Shown in pieces: positions 1 through 8,992 of a DNA stretch of 64,000 nucleotides. The position numbers were made by a program, and so were the translations under genes. Below the pieces are notes generated by a model. That model did no database searches, was not told where the DNA came from, and worked only from the letters and a program-made list of their open reading frames with translations. The stretch covers positions 186,001-250,000 of the forward strand of contig NZ_JACHMK010000001.1 of the NCBI RefSeq assembly GCF_014208035.1, written 5' to 3'. The number at the start of each line of letters is the position of its first letter. Positions within the stretch are counted from its first letter, which is position 1. This stretch comes from Schaalia hyovaginalis (GTDB lineage Bacteria > Actinomycetota > Actinomycetes > Actinomycetales > Actinomycetaceae).

Positions 1-128
1 ACGAGGATCGGAATGGCGAAGACGAGGAGGAAGAGCACGAAGAAGGGGGCCATGAAGGCCCAACCGGTCAGCGCCTCATGACGTTCGCGAGTTTTCCTGT
101 TCCGCGGCGCCGGGGTCGATTTCGACAT
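1..128 (-). CDS. Carbohydrate ABC transporter permease, N-terminal part only
   Basis: Reading leftward from an ATG at 128, the frame is open to the window edge. It encodes a basic N-terminus (MSKSTPAPRNRKTRER) followed by a hydrophobic segment with the pattern GWAFMAPFFVLFLLVF. That is the usual start of the first (MalF-type) permease of CUT1 sugar ABC transporters. It lies directly downstream of the solute-binding lipoprotein on the same strand, the normal order for these importers. Only about 42 residues are visible, so substrate and completeness cannot be judged. Confidence 0.75.
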   Translation of the reverse strand, partial: MSKSTPAPRNRKTRERHEALTGWAFMAPFFVLFLLVFAIPIL

Positions 129-195
129 GGGTATCGCCTCGTGGATGTGGGGGTGGCAGGGGGGCGGCCGGGCGGCGTCGTTCGACTCCCGGCCC

Positions 196-238
196 GAGCA
201 AGGGGTCCCCCACGGGTGACGCAGGGGACCCCTTGCTC
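196..238. terminator. Perfect 15-bp hairpin between binding-protein and permease genes
   Basis: Arms 196-210 (GAGCAAGGGGTCCCC) and 224-238 are exact reverse complements with a 13-nt loop. The hairpin starts a few bases after the binding-protein stop codon and precedes the permease. There is no T tract. In binding-protein-dependent transporters such hairpins usually protect the 3' end of the binding-protein message and reduce read-through to the permeases, giving more binding protein than permease. That role is inferred here. Confidence 0.6.
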
Positions 239-247
239 ATGAGCGCG

Positions 248-1576
248 TCACTTGACGGAGAGTCCGCCGTCCTTCAGCGCCTTCACCGAGGTGTCCTGGG
301 CGGCGGTGAAGACGTCGGCGACCTTGCCGGTGCCGGCTCCGGCGGCTGCGGCCGCCTGCTTCATCGGATCACCGAGGGTCGAGAAGAAGGGGATGTAGGG
401 GAAGTCCTTCGAGAGGTTGGCGTTCGCAGTGCCGAGCTCGGCGAAGACGTCCTGGCCGCCGTAGAACTTCGAGAGCGACTCGGGGGTCTTCATCGGGGCG
501 GTCGTCGTCGCGACGACGAGGCCCTGGGAGACGAGGGCGTCCACCTGCGTGTTCAGCCAGTTGTTGAACTCCATCGCCTCGGCGACGTGCGCGCAGCCCT
601 TCGTCACGGCGACGCCGGAGCCCCCGTCGGGGCCGGTCTTCGCGCCCGCGCCGAAGTCGGGGAGCTGGGCGACGGCCCACTGGCCCTCGTTCGGGGTGCC
701 CGCCATGTCGCCCGCGAGGAGCGGGGCCTCCCAGGCGGCGCCGATCGTGCCGATGAGCGACTGGTCGTTGAGGGCGGCCTTGAAGCCGTCGTTCCAGCGC
801 TCGGTCACGAGGACGGACTTGTCGTCGAGCATCTGCTGCCAGAAATCGGCGACGACCTTCGAGGCGTCGGAATCGGCCGTGACGACCCAGTTGTCGCCCT
901 CGGTCGAGTACCAGGTGCCGCCGGCGGCCGCGACCTGGGCGGAGAGGAAGTACTGGGCCTCATCGGGCTCGAAAGCCGCGATGTACTTGCCCTGGGCGGC
1001 GGCCGTCTTCGCGGCCTCCTGGAACTCGGCGAGCGTCGTGGGGGCCGTGATGCCGAGCTTGTCGAACTCCGCCTTGTTGTAGTAGTAGACGAGCGGCCCG
1101 GTGTCCTGCGGGAGGCCGACGACCGTTCCGCCGACGGACATGTTCGTGTAGGCGCCGGAGTAGTTGTCCTTGTACTTCTCGGCCTCGGCGGTGACGTCCT
1201 CGAGGAGGCCCTTGACGAAGACCTCGGGGACCTCGCCGTAGCCGACCTGCGCGAGGCATGCCGCCGCGCCCGCCTTGACGTCGGTTTCGAGCTTCTTGAT
1301 GAGCTCCTGCGCCTTGCCGTCGAACTTCGTCGCCTTCACCTGGATGTCCGGGTGCTCCGCGTTCCACTGATCGGCGAGCTCGGAGATCTTCGTCATCCCC
1401 TCGCCGTCGGGCAGGCGGTGGATGTACTCGATGGTGATCGCTCCGCCGTCGCTCGCAGCGGCGCCGGATGCGCTCGCGTCCGTGCTCGAAGCGCCGTTCG
1501 AGCATCCTGCGAGGGCGAGTGAGGCGAGTGAGGCCGCCGCGATCGTCGCGGCGACACCGTTCTTCCTTCGGATCAT
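248..1576 (-). CDS. Sugar ABC transporter substrate-binding lipoprotein
   Basis: A 442-residue extracellular solute-binding protein of the CUT1 (bacterial_SBP_1) type. The N-terminus is a lipoprotein signal (basic MIRRKNG, hydrophobic stretch, lipobox LAGC with the lipidated Cys near residue 25), followed by a Ser/Ala-rich linker. The start is supported by GAGGAG about 10 bases upstream. It is followed by a hairpin and the first permease gene. Divergent genes encode a DeoR regulator and the galacto-N-biose/lacto-N-biose phosphorylase route, so the likely ligand is galacto-N-biose, lacto-N-biose or a related mucin or milk glycan. The ligand is inferred from context only; no residue seen fixes it. 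Confidence 0.88.
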   Translation of the reverse strand: MIRRKNGVAATIAAASLASLALAGCSNGASSTDASASGAAASDGGAITIEYIHRLPDGEGMTKISELADQWNAEHPDIQVKATKFDGKAQELIKKLETDVKAGAAACLAQVGYGEVPEVFVKGLLEDVTAEAEKYKDNYSGAYTNMSVGGTVVGLPQDTGPLVYYYNKAEFDKLGITAPTTLAEFQEAAKTAAAQGKYIAAFEPDEAQYFLSAQVAAAGGTWYSTEGDNWVVTADSDASKVVADFWQQMLDDKSVLVTERWNDGFKAALNDQSLIGTIGAAWEAPLLAGDMAGTPNEGQWAVAQLPDFGAGAKTGPDGGSGVAVTKGCAHVAEAMEFNNWLNTQVDALVSQGLVVATTTAPMKTPESLSKFYGGQDVFAELGTANANLSKDFPYIPFFSTLGDPMKQAAAAAGAGTGKVADVFTAAQDTSVKALKDGGLSVK

Positions 1577-1748
1577 TGGAATACTCCTCTTTGAGAACTC
1601 TCTGATCGTTTATGCTGGGATGCCAACGGAATAGAGCATAATTGAACGGGACAGTGCGGTCCACGCAACGACGCTCGATTTGGTTGCGCTCTGATTACGA
1701 TCGCATGACGACCGGCCCCGAGAGGGGCGCACACGGGGAGGCGGTGCC
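1577..1748. promoter_or_regulatory. Divergent control region with inverted repeat TTATGCT-N18-AGCATAA
   Basis: This 172-bp gap separates the leftward transporter genes from the rightward DeoR/phosphorylase genes and must hold both promoters. It contains an inverted repeat, TTATGCT at 1610-1616 and AGCATAA at 1635-1641, about 35-65 bases upstream of the binding-protein start. It is AT-richer than its surroundings. The position and symmetry fit an operator for the adjacent DeoR-family repressor, probably controlling both directions. Promoter hexamers could not be assigned with confidence. Confidence 0.45.
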
Positions 1749-2534
1749 ATGCAACGGCACGAGCGGCTGACGAAACTCTTCGAGGTGATCCTTGAAGAGG
1801 AGAGCGTCACGGTCGACGAACTCGTCGCGCGCCTCGGCGTCTCGGCCGCGACCGTGCGCCGCGACCTCGACCACCTCGCGGGCCAGCAGCTCATCACCCG
1901 GACCCACGGGGGAGCCGTGGCCTCCCCTCACTCCTCCGACATCCCCATCCGCTACGGACCCGGCGCGAAGCTCAGCCAGGAGAAGCGGAGGATCGCCGCC
2001 TCCGCTGCGGACCAGGTCCGCCCAGGCGACATCATCGGCCTCAACGGCGGGACGACGACGACCGAGCTCGCCCGCGAACTCGCCGTGCGCGAAGAGCTCC
2101 GCGCGGAGGCCTCGGGCGAACAGGTCGTCATCGTCACGAACGCCGTCAACATCGCCACCGAACTCGCCGTGCGCCCGCACCTTAGGGTCGTCCTCACCGG
2201 CGGCGTCGTGCGATCCATGAGCTTCGAACTCGTCGGCCCCTTCGCCTCGCCCGTCATCGACTCCGTATCGATCGACACCCTCTTCCTCGGAGTCGACGCG
2301 CTCACCCCCAAGGGGGCCTTCACCGCCCACGACGGCGAGGCCGCGATCAACGGTCGACTCGCCGCCCAGGCCCGCAGGGTCGTCGTCATCGCCGACAGCA
2401 CGAAGCTCCGGGCCCGCGCCTTCGCGAGGATCTGCCCCCTGTCCGAAATCGATCAGATCATCACCGACGACCGCGCGGACCCGCAGGCCGTCGCCCGCTT
2501 CCGCGAAGCGGGCATCGAAGTCGTCCTCGTCTAG
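1749..2534 (+). CDS. DeoR/GlpR-family transcriptional regulator of the sugar locus
   Basis: A 261-residue regulator. The N-terminal winged HTH is typical of DeoR proteins (VTVDELVARLGVSAATVRRD, about residues 20-40, then THGGAV at the wing). The C-terminal DeoRC sensor domain (about 75-250) carries the GLNGGTTTTELA phosphate/sugar-phosphate loop and FLGVDAL. Family members repress until a phosphorylated sugar intermediate binds. It sits between the transporter genes (divergent) and the phosphorylase/kinase genes (64 bp downstream, same strand), so it probably senses Gal-1-P or HexNAc-1-P and controls the whole locus. The effector is inferred. Confidence 0.9.
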   Translation: MQRHERLTKLFEVILEEESVTVDELVARLGVSAATVRRDLDHLAGQQLITRTHGGAVASPHSSDIPIRYGPGAKLSQEKRRIAASAADQVRPGDIIGLNGGTTTTELARELAVREELRAEASGEQVVIVTNAVNIATELAVRPHLRVVLTGGVVRSMSFELVGPFASPVIDSVSIDTLFLGVDALTPKGAFTAHDGEAAINGRLAAQARRVVVIADSTKLRARAFARICPLSEIDQIITDDRADPQAVARFREAGIEVVLV

Positions 2535-2597
2535 CAGCGAAACCCATCCGACTATCCTCACACCGTGCCCGTCTCATCCGGGAGAAAGGGAGTATCC

Positions 2598-4904
2598 ATG
2601 ACCGAGAATCGCGCCGGGCGCCTCACCCTTCCCATCGAAACGGGGATCGACGAGGAGGTGCGGGCACTCGTCGAACGCCTCGGCGCCGACGCGGTCCGCA
2701 ATTCCGACGGCACCTCCCTGCCCGACTGGGTGGACCGGGGATTCGCGAAGGTCTACTCCACCTACTTCCCCGCGCGCGGCGACGAGGAATGGGCGGACAT
2801 GTCGGCCGGGGAGCGCATCCACCAGTACCTCCTCTCCGAACGGCGCACCGCCCCGCCCTCGGGCCCCCTCGTCATCGACGTCATGGAGGGATGGTTCCAA
2901 GCCCAGTTCCGGCCCGACACCGACTGCGAGGTCAAACGCTGGTGGCAGGTGATCGACCGGACCGCCGGCCGTGTCCTCGACCCCGAGGAATGGGAGGTCG
3001 AAACCGCAGGGCCGCGCCCCCTCGTCGATCCGGTGCCCCTTGTCGGCCCCCTCCCGGCCGACGCCGGCTCCGCCCTCGTCACCATCGCGCATCCCGAAGC
3101 GCTGCACGTCTACACGGTGTCCTTCCTCGCCGTGCAGATCTGGGACTCCACCCAGATGTACAACTACCTGACGAACGACTGGGCCCTGGACCCCTCGCGC
3201 GTCAAGGAGCGCCCCTACGACGTCGAATACCCCAGGACCTGGGCGCACGTGAAGGACGCTCTCGCGATCTGGCTCAAGCGCAACCCCCACGTCGACGTCG
3301 TCCGCTTCACGACCTTCTTCTACCACTTCACCCTGGCCTTCGATTCACGAGGGCGCGAGCGCTACGTCGACTGGTTCGGATACTCCGCCTCCGTGTCGGT
3401 GCCCGCGATGGAGGCCTTCGAGAAGGAGTACGGCTACGCCCTCACGGCCGAGGACTTCGTCGACGCCGGATGGTACAACTCGCCCTTCAGGCCGCTGAGC
3501 CCCCGTTTCCGCGATTGGATCGACTTCACGAGCCGACGCGTCGCCGACAAGGCCAAGACCCTCGTCGACATGACACACGAGGCCGGGCGCGAAGCCATGA
3601 TGTTCCTCGGCGACAACTGGATCGGCATGGAGCCCTACGGGAAGCACTTCCCGGGCATCGGCATGGACGCCGTCGTCGGATCGGTCGGCTCGGCCGCGAC
3701 CTGCCGCATGATCGCCGACATCCCCGGAGTGCGCTACACCGAGGGCCGATTCCTCCCCTACTTCTTCCCGGACGTCTTCCGCGAGGGAGGGAACCCCGTC
3801 GCAGAGGCGGAGGAATCCTGGCGCACCGCGCGCCGGGCGATCGTCCGCAAGCCCCTCGACCGGATCGGATACGGCGGCTACCTCTCCCTCGCGCTGAAGT
3901 TCCCCGACTTTATCGACCGCGTCGAAGCGATCGTCGCGGAATTCCGCTCCCTGCATTCAGCCTCCGGCGGGCAGCTCCCCGCGAACACGCGCGTGCGCGT
4001 CGGGGTGCTCAACGCCTGGGGCTCCCTGAGGACCTGGCAGACGCACATGGTCGCGCACGCCCTGTGGTACAAGCAGATCCACACCTACCTCGGCGTCATC
4101 GAATCCCTCGCCGGACTGCCCTTCTCGGTGGAGTTCATCTCCTTCGAGGACCTCGAATCCGACGCCTCCGCCCTCGACCGCATCGACGTCCTCATCAACG
4201 CGGGCGCGGCGAACACCTCCTTCTCCGGCGGACCCGCCTGGGCCTCCGAGAAGCTCCAGCACACGATCCGCGAATTCGTGTGGAACGGCGGCGGCTTCAT
4301 CGGAATCGGCGAACCCACCGCATGGATCGGCGAGGCGGCGGACCGCGGATCGACGACCCCCGCATCCGGCACCGTCTTCACCCTGTCCGACGTGCTCGGC
4401 GTCGATAGGGAGATCTCCTGGTCCCTGTCCACCGATCGCTACCCGGAAGTCTCCCCCGAGCACTTCATCACCGAAGACCTCGGCGAGGAGTTCGCCTCGG
4501 GAGAAGACCCCGGCGACGTCGTCGCCCTCGGCGCCCGCATCCACCGCCTCGAGAAGGGCTCGGTGCGCCTGGCGACCCACGAGTACGGGGCGGGCCGCGC
4601 CGTCTACATGGCGGGACTGACGTGGTCGGCCGTCAACTCGCGCCTCCTCCACCGCGCGCTCATGTGGGCGGGAGGGGCCGAGGACGAGTGGGAATCCGTC
4701 CTCATCACCACGAACCCCCAGGTCGAGGTCGCGTGGTACCCCCAGGTGCGCCGCGCCTTCGTCTACAACGACTCCGACGAGCCGCAGGAGGCCCGCATCC
4801 TCGGATCGGGCCTCGTGGGCGGGGCCGAGGGCGCGCAGGACGAGGCGCGGATCGACATCGCGGTCTCGCTCGGAGCCGGCGAATCGAGCTGGCTCGACCT
4901 GTGA
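2598..4904 (+). CDS. lnpA: 1,3-beta-galactosyl-N-acetylhexosamine phosphorylase (GH112)
   Basis: A 768-residue cytoplasmic enzyme recognised as the GH112 family, which phosphorolyses galacto-N-biose or lacto-N-biose to galactose-1-phosphate plus GalNAc or GlcNAc. Its length is close to the roughly 750 residues usual for the family. Stretches such as MYNYLTNDW and RFTTFFYHFTLAFD in the barrel, and FSGGPAW and GGGFIGIGEPTAW in the Rossmann-like domain, fit the family. ATG 2598 is preferred over GTG 2565 because GGGAG lies just upstream. No signal peptide is present. The kinase-uridylyltransferase fusion starts 62 bp downstream on the same strand, matching the Lnp/GNB pathway order of bifidobacteria. 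Confidence 0.88.
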   Translation: MTENRAGRLTLPIETGIDEEVRALVERLGADAVRNSDGTSLPDWVDRGFAKVYSTYFPARGDEEWADMSAGERIHQYLLSERRTAPPSGPLVIDVMEGWFQAQFRPDTDCEVKRWWQVIDRTAGRVLDPEEWEVETAGPRPLVDPVPLVGPLPADAGSALVTIAHPEALHVYTVSFLAVQIWDSTQMYNYLTNDWALDPSRVKERPYDVEYPRTWAHVKDALAIWLKRNPHVDVVRFTTFFYHFTLAFDSRGRERYVDWFGYSASVSVPAMEAFEKEYGYALTAEDFVDAGWYNSPFRPLSPRFRDWIDFTSRRVADKAKTLVDMTHEAGREAMMFLGDNWIGMEPYGKHFPGIGMDAVVGSVGSAATCRMIADIPGVRYTEGRFLPYFFPDVFREGGNPVAEAEESWRTARRAIVRKPLDRIGYGGYLSLALKFPDFIDRVEAIVAEFRSLHSASGGQLPANTRVRVGVLNAWGSLRTWQTHMVAHALWYKQIHTYLGVIESLAGLPFSVEFISFEDLESDASALDRIDVLINAGAANTSFSGGPAWASEKLQHTIREFVWNGGGFIGIGEPTAWIGEAADRGSTTPASGTVFTLSDVLGVDREISWSLSTDRYPEVSPEHFITEDLGEEFASGEDPGDVVALGARIHRLEKGSVRLATHEYGAGRAVYMAGLTWSAVNSRLLHRALMWAGGAEDEWESVLITTNPQVEVAWYPQVRRAFVYNDSDEPQEARILGSGLVGGAEGAQDEARIDIAVSLGAGESSWLDL

Positions 4905-4966
4905 TGCGGCGAAGGCGTCACCCGGACCCCGAATCGAATGCAGAACGACGACAATGGAGAAGCGTG

Positions 4967-7564
4967 ATGGGCATCAGTGCTGACGATCTGACCAGGACCG
5001 CTGAGAGGTTCGCGCTCGAGGGCGAGATCATCTCGGTCGAGCCCTACGGGGACGGGCACATCAACTCGACCTTCCTCGTGACGACGAGCGAGCGCCGCTA
5101 CATCCTCCAGGCGATGAACACGGACGTCTTCCCCGATCCTGCCGGACTCATCCGCAACATCCGCCTCGTCACGGATCACCTTCGCGAGCGCGGCCAGGAG
5201 ACCCTCACCCTCGTGCCGACCCGCGAGGGCGAGCCCTTCCTCGCCGATTCCGAGGAATCCTTCCGCGTCTACCTGTTCATCGAAGACGCGGTGAGCTACA
5301 GCCGGGTCGAGAGCGCCGAAGTCTTCCGCAACTCCGGGCGGGCCTTCGGGCGCTTCCAGAAGCTCCTCGCCGACTTCGACGCATCGGAACTCGTCGAGGT
5401 GATCCCCGACTTCCACTGCACCCCCTCGCGCTACGCCGCCTTCAAACGGGCGGTCGAAGAGGACCCGATCGGCCGTGCGGCCGGCGTGCACGACGAGATC
5501 GAGTTCTTCACCGCGCGGGCGCCGGAGTACGCGCGCCTCGTCGATGCGCTGGCCGAGGGCGATCTGCCCCTGCGCGTCACGCACAACGACACGAAGCTCA
5601 ACAACATCCTCATGGACGCCAAGACCGGCGAGGCGAAGGCGATCATCGACCTCGACACCGTGATGCCGGGCTCGATGCTCTACGACTTCGGCGATTCGAT
5701 CCGCTTCGGCGCATCGACCGCGCTCGAGGACGAGCAGGACCTCTCGAAGGTCCACTTCTGCCTCGACTACTACCGCGCATACACCGACGGCTTCGTCAGC
5801 GCCGTCGCGGAGCAGATGACGGCGCTCGAGGCGGAACTGCTGCCCTTCGCGGCCAAGCTCATGACCCTCGAATGCGGCATGCGCTTCCTCGCCGACCACC
5901 TCGAGGGCGACACCTACTTCGCGACCGCCTACCCCGAGCACAACCTCGTGCGCGCGCGCACGCAGATCAGGCTCGTCGAGGAGATGGAAGAACAATGGGA
6001 GGAGATGATCCGGGTGACGCGTGAAACCGTGGAGGAGTATCAGGGGCGCCGGGCGCCCGAAGACGGGCAGGAGGACCCGATCCGCGACTTCTACGCGGTC
6101 GTCGATCGGCTCGTGAGCTACGCGAGGATCAACCTCCTGCTCGACGAGCGCGACGAGATCTACGTGCGCAACCGGATCTTCGCGCTCTTCGGATTGAACT
6201 CCTACGCGCCCACGGGGAGCCTCTCGCAGGACACGGCGCCCGATGAACTGCTCGACGAGTTCGCGAAGGCCGGCCTCGCCGCCGGGCTCTTCGACGAGTC
6301 CGAGGCCGCCCACTACTGCGACCGGGTGATGGGGATCTGCTCGCTCGCGCCCTCGGGCCTCCAGGACGCCTACGCCCGCATCCTCGAAGAGGCGGGCGGC
6401 ACCGACGCGATGTCCTGGCTCTACCACTACTCGGTGGCCAACGGATACGTGAAGCGCGCCCTCCTCGACCGCAACCCGCGCTTCGAAACGCCCGAAGGGC
6501 TGATCGTCACGATCAACCTCGCCAAGCCGGAGTTCAAGGACGCGAAGAAGGCCGCCGCCGGCAACGCCGTCTCCGGCGGCTACCCGAAGTGCACGATCTG
6601 CCGCGACAACGAGGGATTCGCGGGGCGCGACAAGTTCACCGTGCGCACGGTGCCCGTGAAGGTGGGCGATCAGGAATGGTTCTGGCAGTTCTCCCCCTAC
6701 GGGTACTTCAACGAGCACGGAATTGCCGTCAACACCGAGCACACCCCGATGCACGTCGACCGGGCCGCATTCACGAGGCTCATGGACTTCGTCGACGTCT
6801 TCCCCGGCTACTTCATCGGTTCGAACGCCGCCCTCACCCGCATCGGCGGATCCGTCCTCGCCCACGACCACTATCAGGGCGGCGGCGAAGTCCTCCCGAT
6901 GCAGAAGGCGGGCGCCTACGCCGCCCTCACGGTCGACGGCTTCCCCGAAGCGAGGGTCGAGGTCCTCGACTGGTTCAACACGGCCATCCGCGTCGTCTCG
7001 CCCCGCCGCTCCGACATCGAGGAGATCTCCGACAGGATCCGCCGGGCCTGGGTGGCCTTCACGGATCCCGAGCGCGGCATCATCGCCGAGGACGAGGAGG
7101 GCATCCACTCGGCCGTCTCGCCCACCTGCGTCAAGACCGATCGCGGATACGAGATGTCGATCATCCTGCGCTCGAACATCACGAGCGAGCGCTACCCCGA
7201 CGGCGTCTTCCACGCCCACCCCGAGTTCTTCCCGATCAAACAGGAATCGATCGGCCTCATCGAGGCCCAGGGCCTGTTCATCCTCCCCGGACGCCTCGTC
7301 GCTCAGCTCGGCGCCCTCGAGGACGCCCTCGTCGAAGGGCGCGGCCTGCCCGAGGAACTCGCCGAATTCGAGCTCGTGTTCAGCGAGCTCGCCGAGCGCG
7401 TCCCGGCCTCGCCGACCCGCGAGGAGGTCCGCCGGGCCGTCCGCGACGAGCTCGGAAGCGTGTGCGCGCGGATCCTCGACAACACCGCGGTCTTCAAGGA
7501 CAAGCGCGAAACCGTCGAATTCCTCGTCGGCCTCGGCTTCACGCCCGCCGAGGCGGTGCGGTGA
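4967..7564 (+). CDS. Fused N-acetylhexosamine 1-kinase and type-2 UTP/UDP-glucose-hexose-1-phosphate uridylyltransferase
   Basis: An 865-residue protein in one uninterrupted frame. Residues about 1-365 form an aminoglycoside-phosphotransferase fold kinase of the NahK type: GDGHINSTF nucleotide loop, catalytic VTHNDTKLNNIL, and IDLDTVMPG metal-binding segment. Residues about 370-865 are a type-2 GalT: NRIFALFGLNSY, GYPKCTICRDNEGF, and the nucleotidyl-transfer region VLAHDHYQGG. NahK makes GlcNAc-1-P or GalNAc-1-P; GalT exchanges Gal-1-P or HexNAc-1-P with UDP-sugars, so the two halves handle both products of the phosphorylase encoded just upstream. In characterised bifidobacterial clusters these are separate proteins. 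GTG 4964 immediately precedes ATG 4967; GGAGAAGC is the SD. No galE is present nearby. Confidence 0.87.
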   Translation: MGISADDLTRTAERFALEGEIISVEPYGDGHINSTFLVTTSERRYILQAMNTDVFPDPAGLIRNIRLVTDHLRERGQETLTLVPTREGEPFLADSEESFRVYLFIEDAVSYSRVESAEVFRNSGRAFGRFQKLLADFDASELVEVIPDFHCTPSRYAAFKRAVEEDPIGRAAGVHDEIEFFTARAPEYARLVDALAEGDLPLRVTHNDTKLNNILMDAKTGEAKAIIDLDTVMPGSMLYDFGDSIRFGASTALEDEQDLSKVHFCLDYYRAYTDGFVSAVAEQMTALEAELLPFAAKLMTLECGMRFLADHLEGDTYFATAYPEHNLVRARTQIRLVEEMEEQWEEMIRVTRETVEEYQGRRAPEDGQEDPIRDFYAVVDRLVSYARINLLLDERDEIYVRNRIFALFGLNSYAPTGSLSQDTAPDELLDEFAKAGLAAGLFDESEAAHYCDRVMGICSLAPSGLQDAYARILEEAGGTDAMSWLYHYSVANGYVKRALLDRNPRFETPEGLIVTINLAKPEFKDAKKAAAGNAVSGGYPKCTICRDNEGFAGRDKFTVRTVPVKVGDQEWFWQFSPYGYFNEHGIAVNTEHTPMHVDRAAFTRLMDFVDVFPGYFIGSNAALTRIGGSVLAHDHYQGGGEVLPMQKAGAYAALTVDGFPEARVEVLDWFNTAIRVVSPRRSDIEEISDRIRRAWVAFTDPERGIIAEDEEGIHSAVSPTCVKTDRGYEMSIILRSNITSERYPDGVFHAHPEFFPIKQESIGLIEAQGLFILPGRLVAQLGALEDALVEGRGLPEELAEFELVFSELAERVPASPTREEVRRAVRDELGSVCARILDNTAVFKDKRETVEFLVGLGFTPAEAVR

Positions 7565-7588
7565 CGGGCCCTGCGCTCATGAAGGGCG

Positions 7589-8992
7589 CTACTCGCCGGT
7601 GAGGGGGGCCGGGGTCCAGCCGCGCGAGCGCCAGAGCCGCTCCAGGGCCGCCGCCCGAGCCGCGAAGGACTCCCACCTGCCGACCCCGGACCCGCACCAG
7701 GCGACCTCCGCGACGGCGGCGAGCCTGGGGAGGAGCATCTGGCCGAGATCGCCCTCGGTCAGGAGCGTCTCCGTCCACAGGCACGCCTCGACGCCTTCGA
7801 TCGCCTCGGCGGGAGCCCCCGGGACCACCTGCTCGGGATCCCATTCGAGCGCCCGGCGCGCCGACACGACGCCCATCCAGTCCAAGCCGATGCGCTCGCC
7901 CTCGACCTGCTTCATGTCGAGGTAGACGCGGTCGGCCGGCGAAAGGACGATCCGCGCGCCCCGCTTCGCGGCCTCGGCGACATCCGTCGAGGACAGGCGC
8001 GGATCCCAGACCTGGACGAGGTCGCCCCCGCCCATGAGGGGCGCCGCCTCCTGCCAGGCGAAGGCGCGCAGCCCCTTCCCGTGGACGAGCCCGAGCGCCC
8101 TCGTCACGAGGGCCTCGTATTCCGAGCGCTCCGTCGAGAAGCACTCGTCGCCGCCGATGTGGAGGCCGTGGGCGCTCAGGGGCGCGAGGGCGGACACGAC
8201 CTCGGTGAGGAAGCGCTCCGTGTCGGGCGCGCCGGTCGACAGGCTCGAGAAGCCGACCTCGGCGCCCGTGTACGCCGGCGGAGTCCGCCCGTCGGGATTG
8301 AGCCCGGGCATCGCGTGCAGCGCGGCGTTCGTGTGCCCGGGCAGATCGACCTCGGGGACGAGGGCGATCCCGAGCTCCTCGGCGCGTGCGGACAGGGCCG
8401 CGAGCTCATCGAGGCCGAGCCACCCCTCGGCGAGGCCCCCGCCGCGCTCGGCCGCTTCGACGCCGCCGACCGCGCCCTCGCCGGATTCGCGCACGAGCTC
8501 GGGGAGGGCGGGGATGTCGATCCGCCACGCCTGGTCGTCGGTGAGATGCAGGTGGAGGACGTTGAGCGCGAGATCGGCCATGAGGTCCATGACGCGAAGG
8601 ATCGTCGAGGGCCCGAAGTAGTGCCGCACGATGTCGAGGTGGAGGCCGCGATGCCGGTGCTTCGGGAAATCGACGAGGACGAGATCCGGGACGGGCGAGG
8701 CCGGATCGGCGCAGGCGGACAGCACGGCGAGCCTGCGGCGCGCCCTCGACTCGCCGAGGGCGGTGGAGGCGCTGATGAGCGCGCGGCCCGAGGAGATCTC
8801 GATCCGGTGCGCCTCCTCGATCCTCCACTCCTCGAGGTCGTCGGGAAGGCCGAGCCTCGCCGGGTCGGCGCGCCTCGAGTCGATCACGAGGTCCTTCCAC
8901 AGGGCCGGAGCCCCGGGCCCGGTGCGCGTCGGGCGCAGGGCGAGGCAGATCGGCGCGGGCACGAGGCCGTCGAGCGGGGCAACGGGGATCAT
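7589..8992 (-). CDS. Cytoplasmic GH20 beta-N-acetylhexosaminidase
   Basis: A 467-residue GH20 enzyme. The catalytic Asp-Glu pair is in LHIGGDECF (about residues 275-283), and the barrel entry motif is HRHRGLHLDIVRHYF. These enzymes remove terminal beta-GlcNAc/GalNAc by substrate-assisted catalysis; a lacto-N-biosidase-like specificity is also possible. There is no signal peptide, so it should act on imported oligosaccharides. I chose ATG 8992 (MIPVAPLDG), which overlaps the helicase stop as ATGA; an in-frame start at 9052 would add a basic, non-conserved leader. It converges on the kinase-GalT gene 24 bp away, consistent with a shared glycan-salvage function. Confidence 0.88.
   Translation of the reverse strand: MIPVAPLDGLVPAPICLALRPTRTGPGAPALWKDLVIDSRRADPARLGLPDDLEEWRIEEAHRIEISSGRALISASTALGESRARRRLAVLSACADPASPVPDLVLVDFPKHRHRGLHLDIVRHYFGPSTILRVMDLMADLALNVLHLHLTDDQAWRIDIPALPELVRESGEGAVGGVEAAERGGGLAEGWLGLDELAALSARAEELGIALVPEVDLPGHTNAALHAMPGLNPDGRTPPAYTGAEVGFSSLSTGAPDTERFLTEVVSALAPLSAHGLHIGGDECFSTERSEYEALVTRALGLVHGKGLRAFAWQEAAPLMGGGDLVQVWDPRLSSTDVAEAAKRGARIVLSPADRVYLDMKQVEGERIGLDWMGVVSARRALEWDPEQVVPGAPAEAIEGVEACLWTETLLTEGDLGQMLLPRLAAVAEVAWCGSGVGRWESFAARAAALERLWRSRGWTPAPLTGE

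Noticed and set aside
4763..7219. Long open frame (818 codons) on the minus strand opposite the kinase-GalT gene
   Set aside because: It mirrors the codon structure of the real gene, is Arg/Val/Glu-rich without domains and has no SD; it is a high-GC shadow frame.
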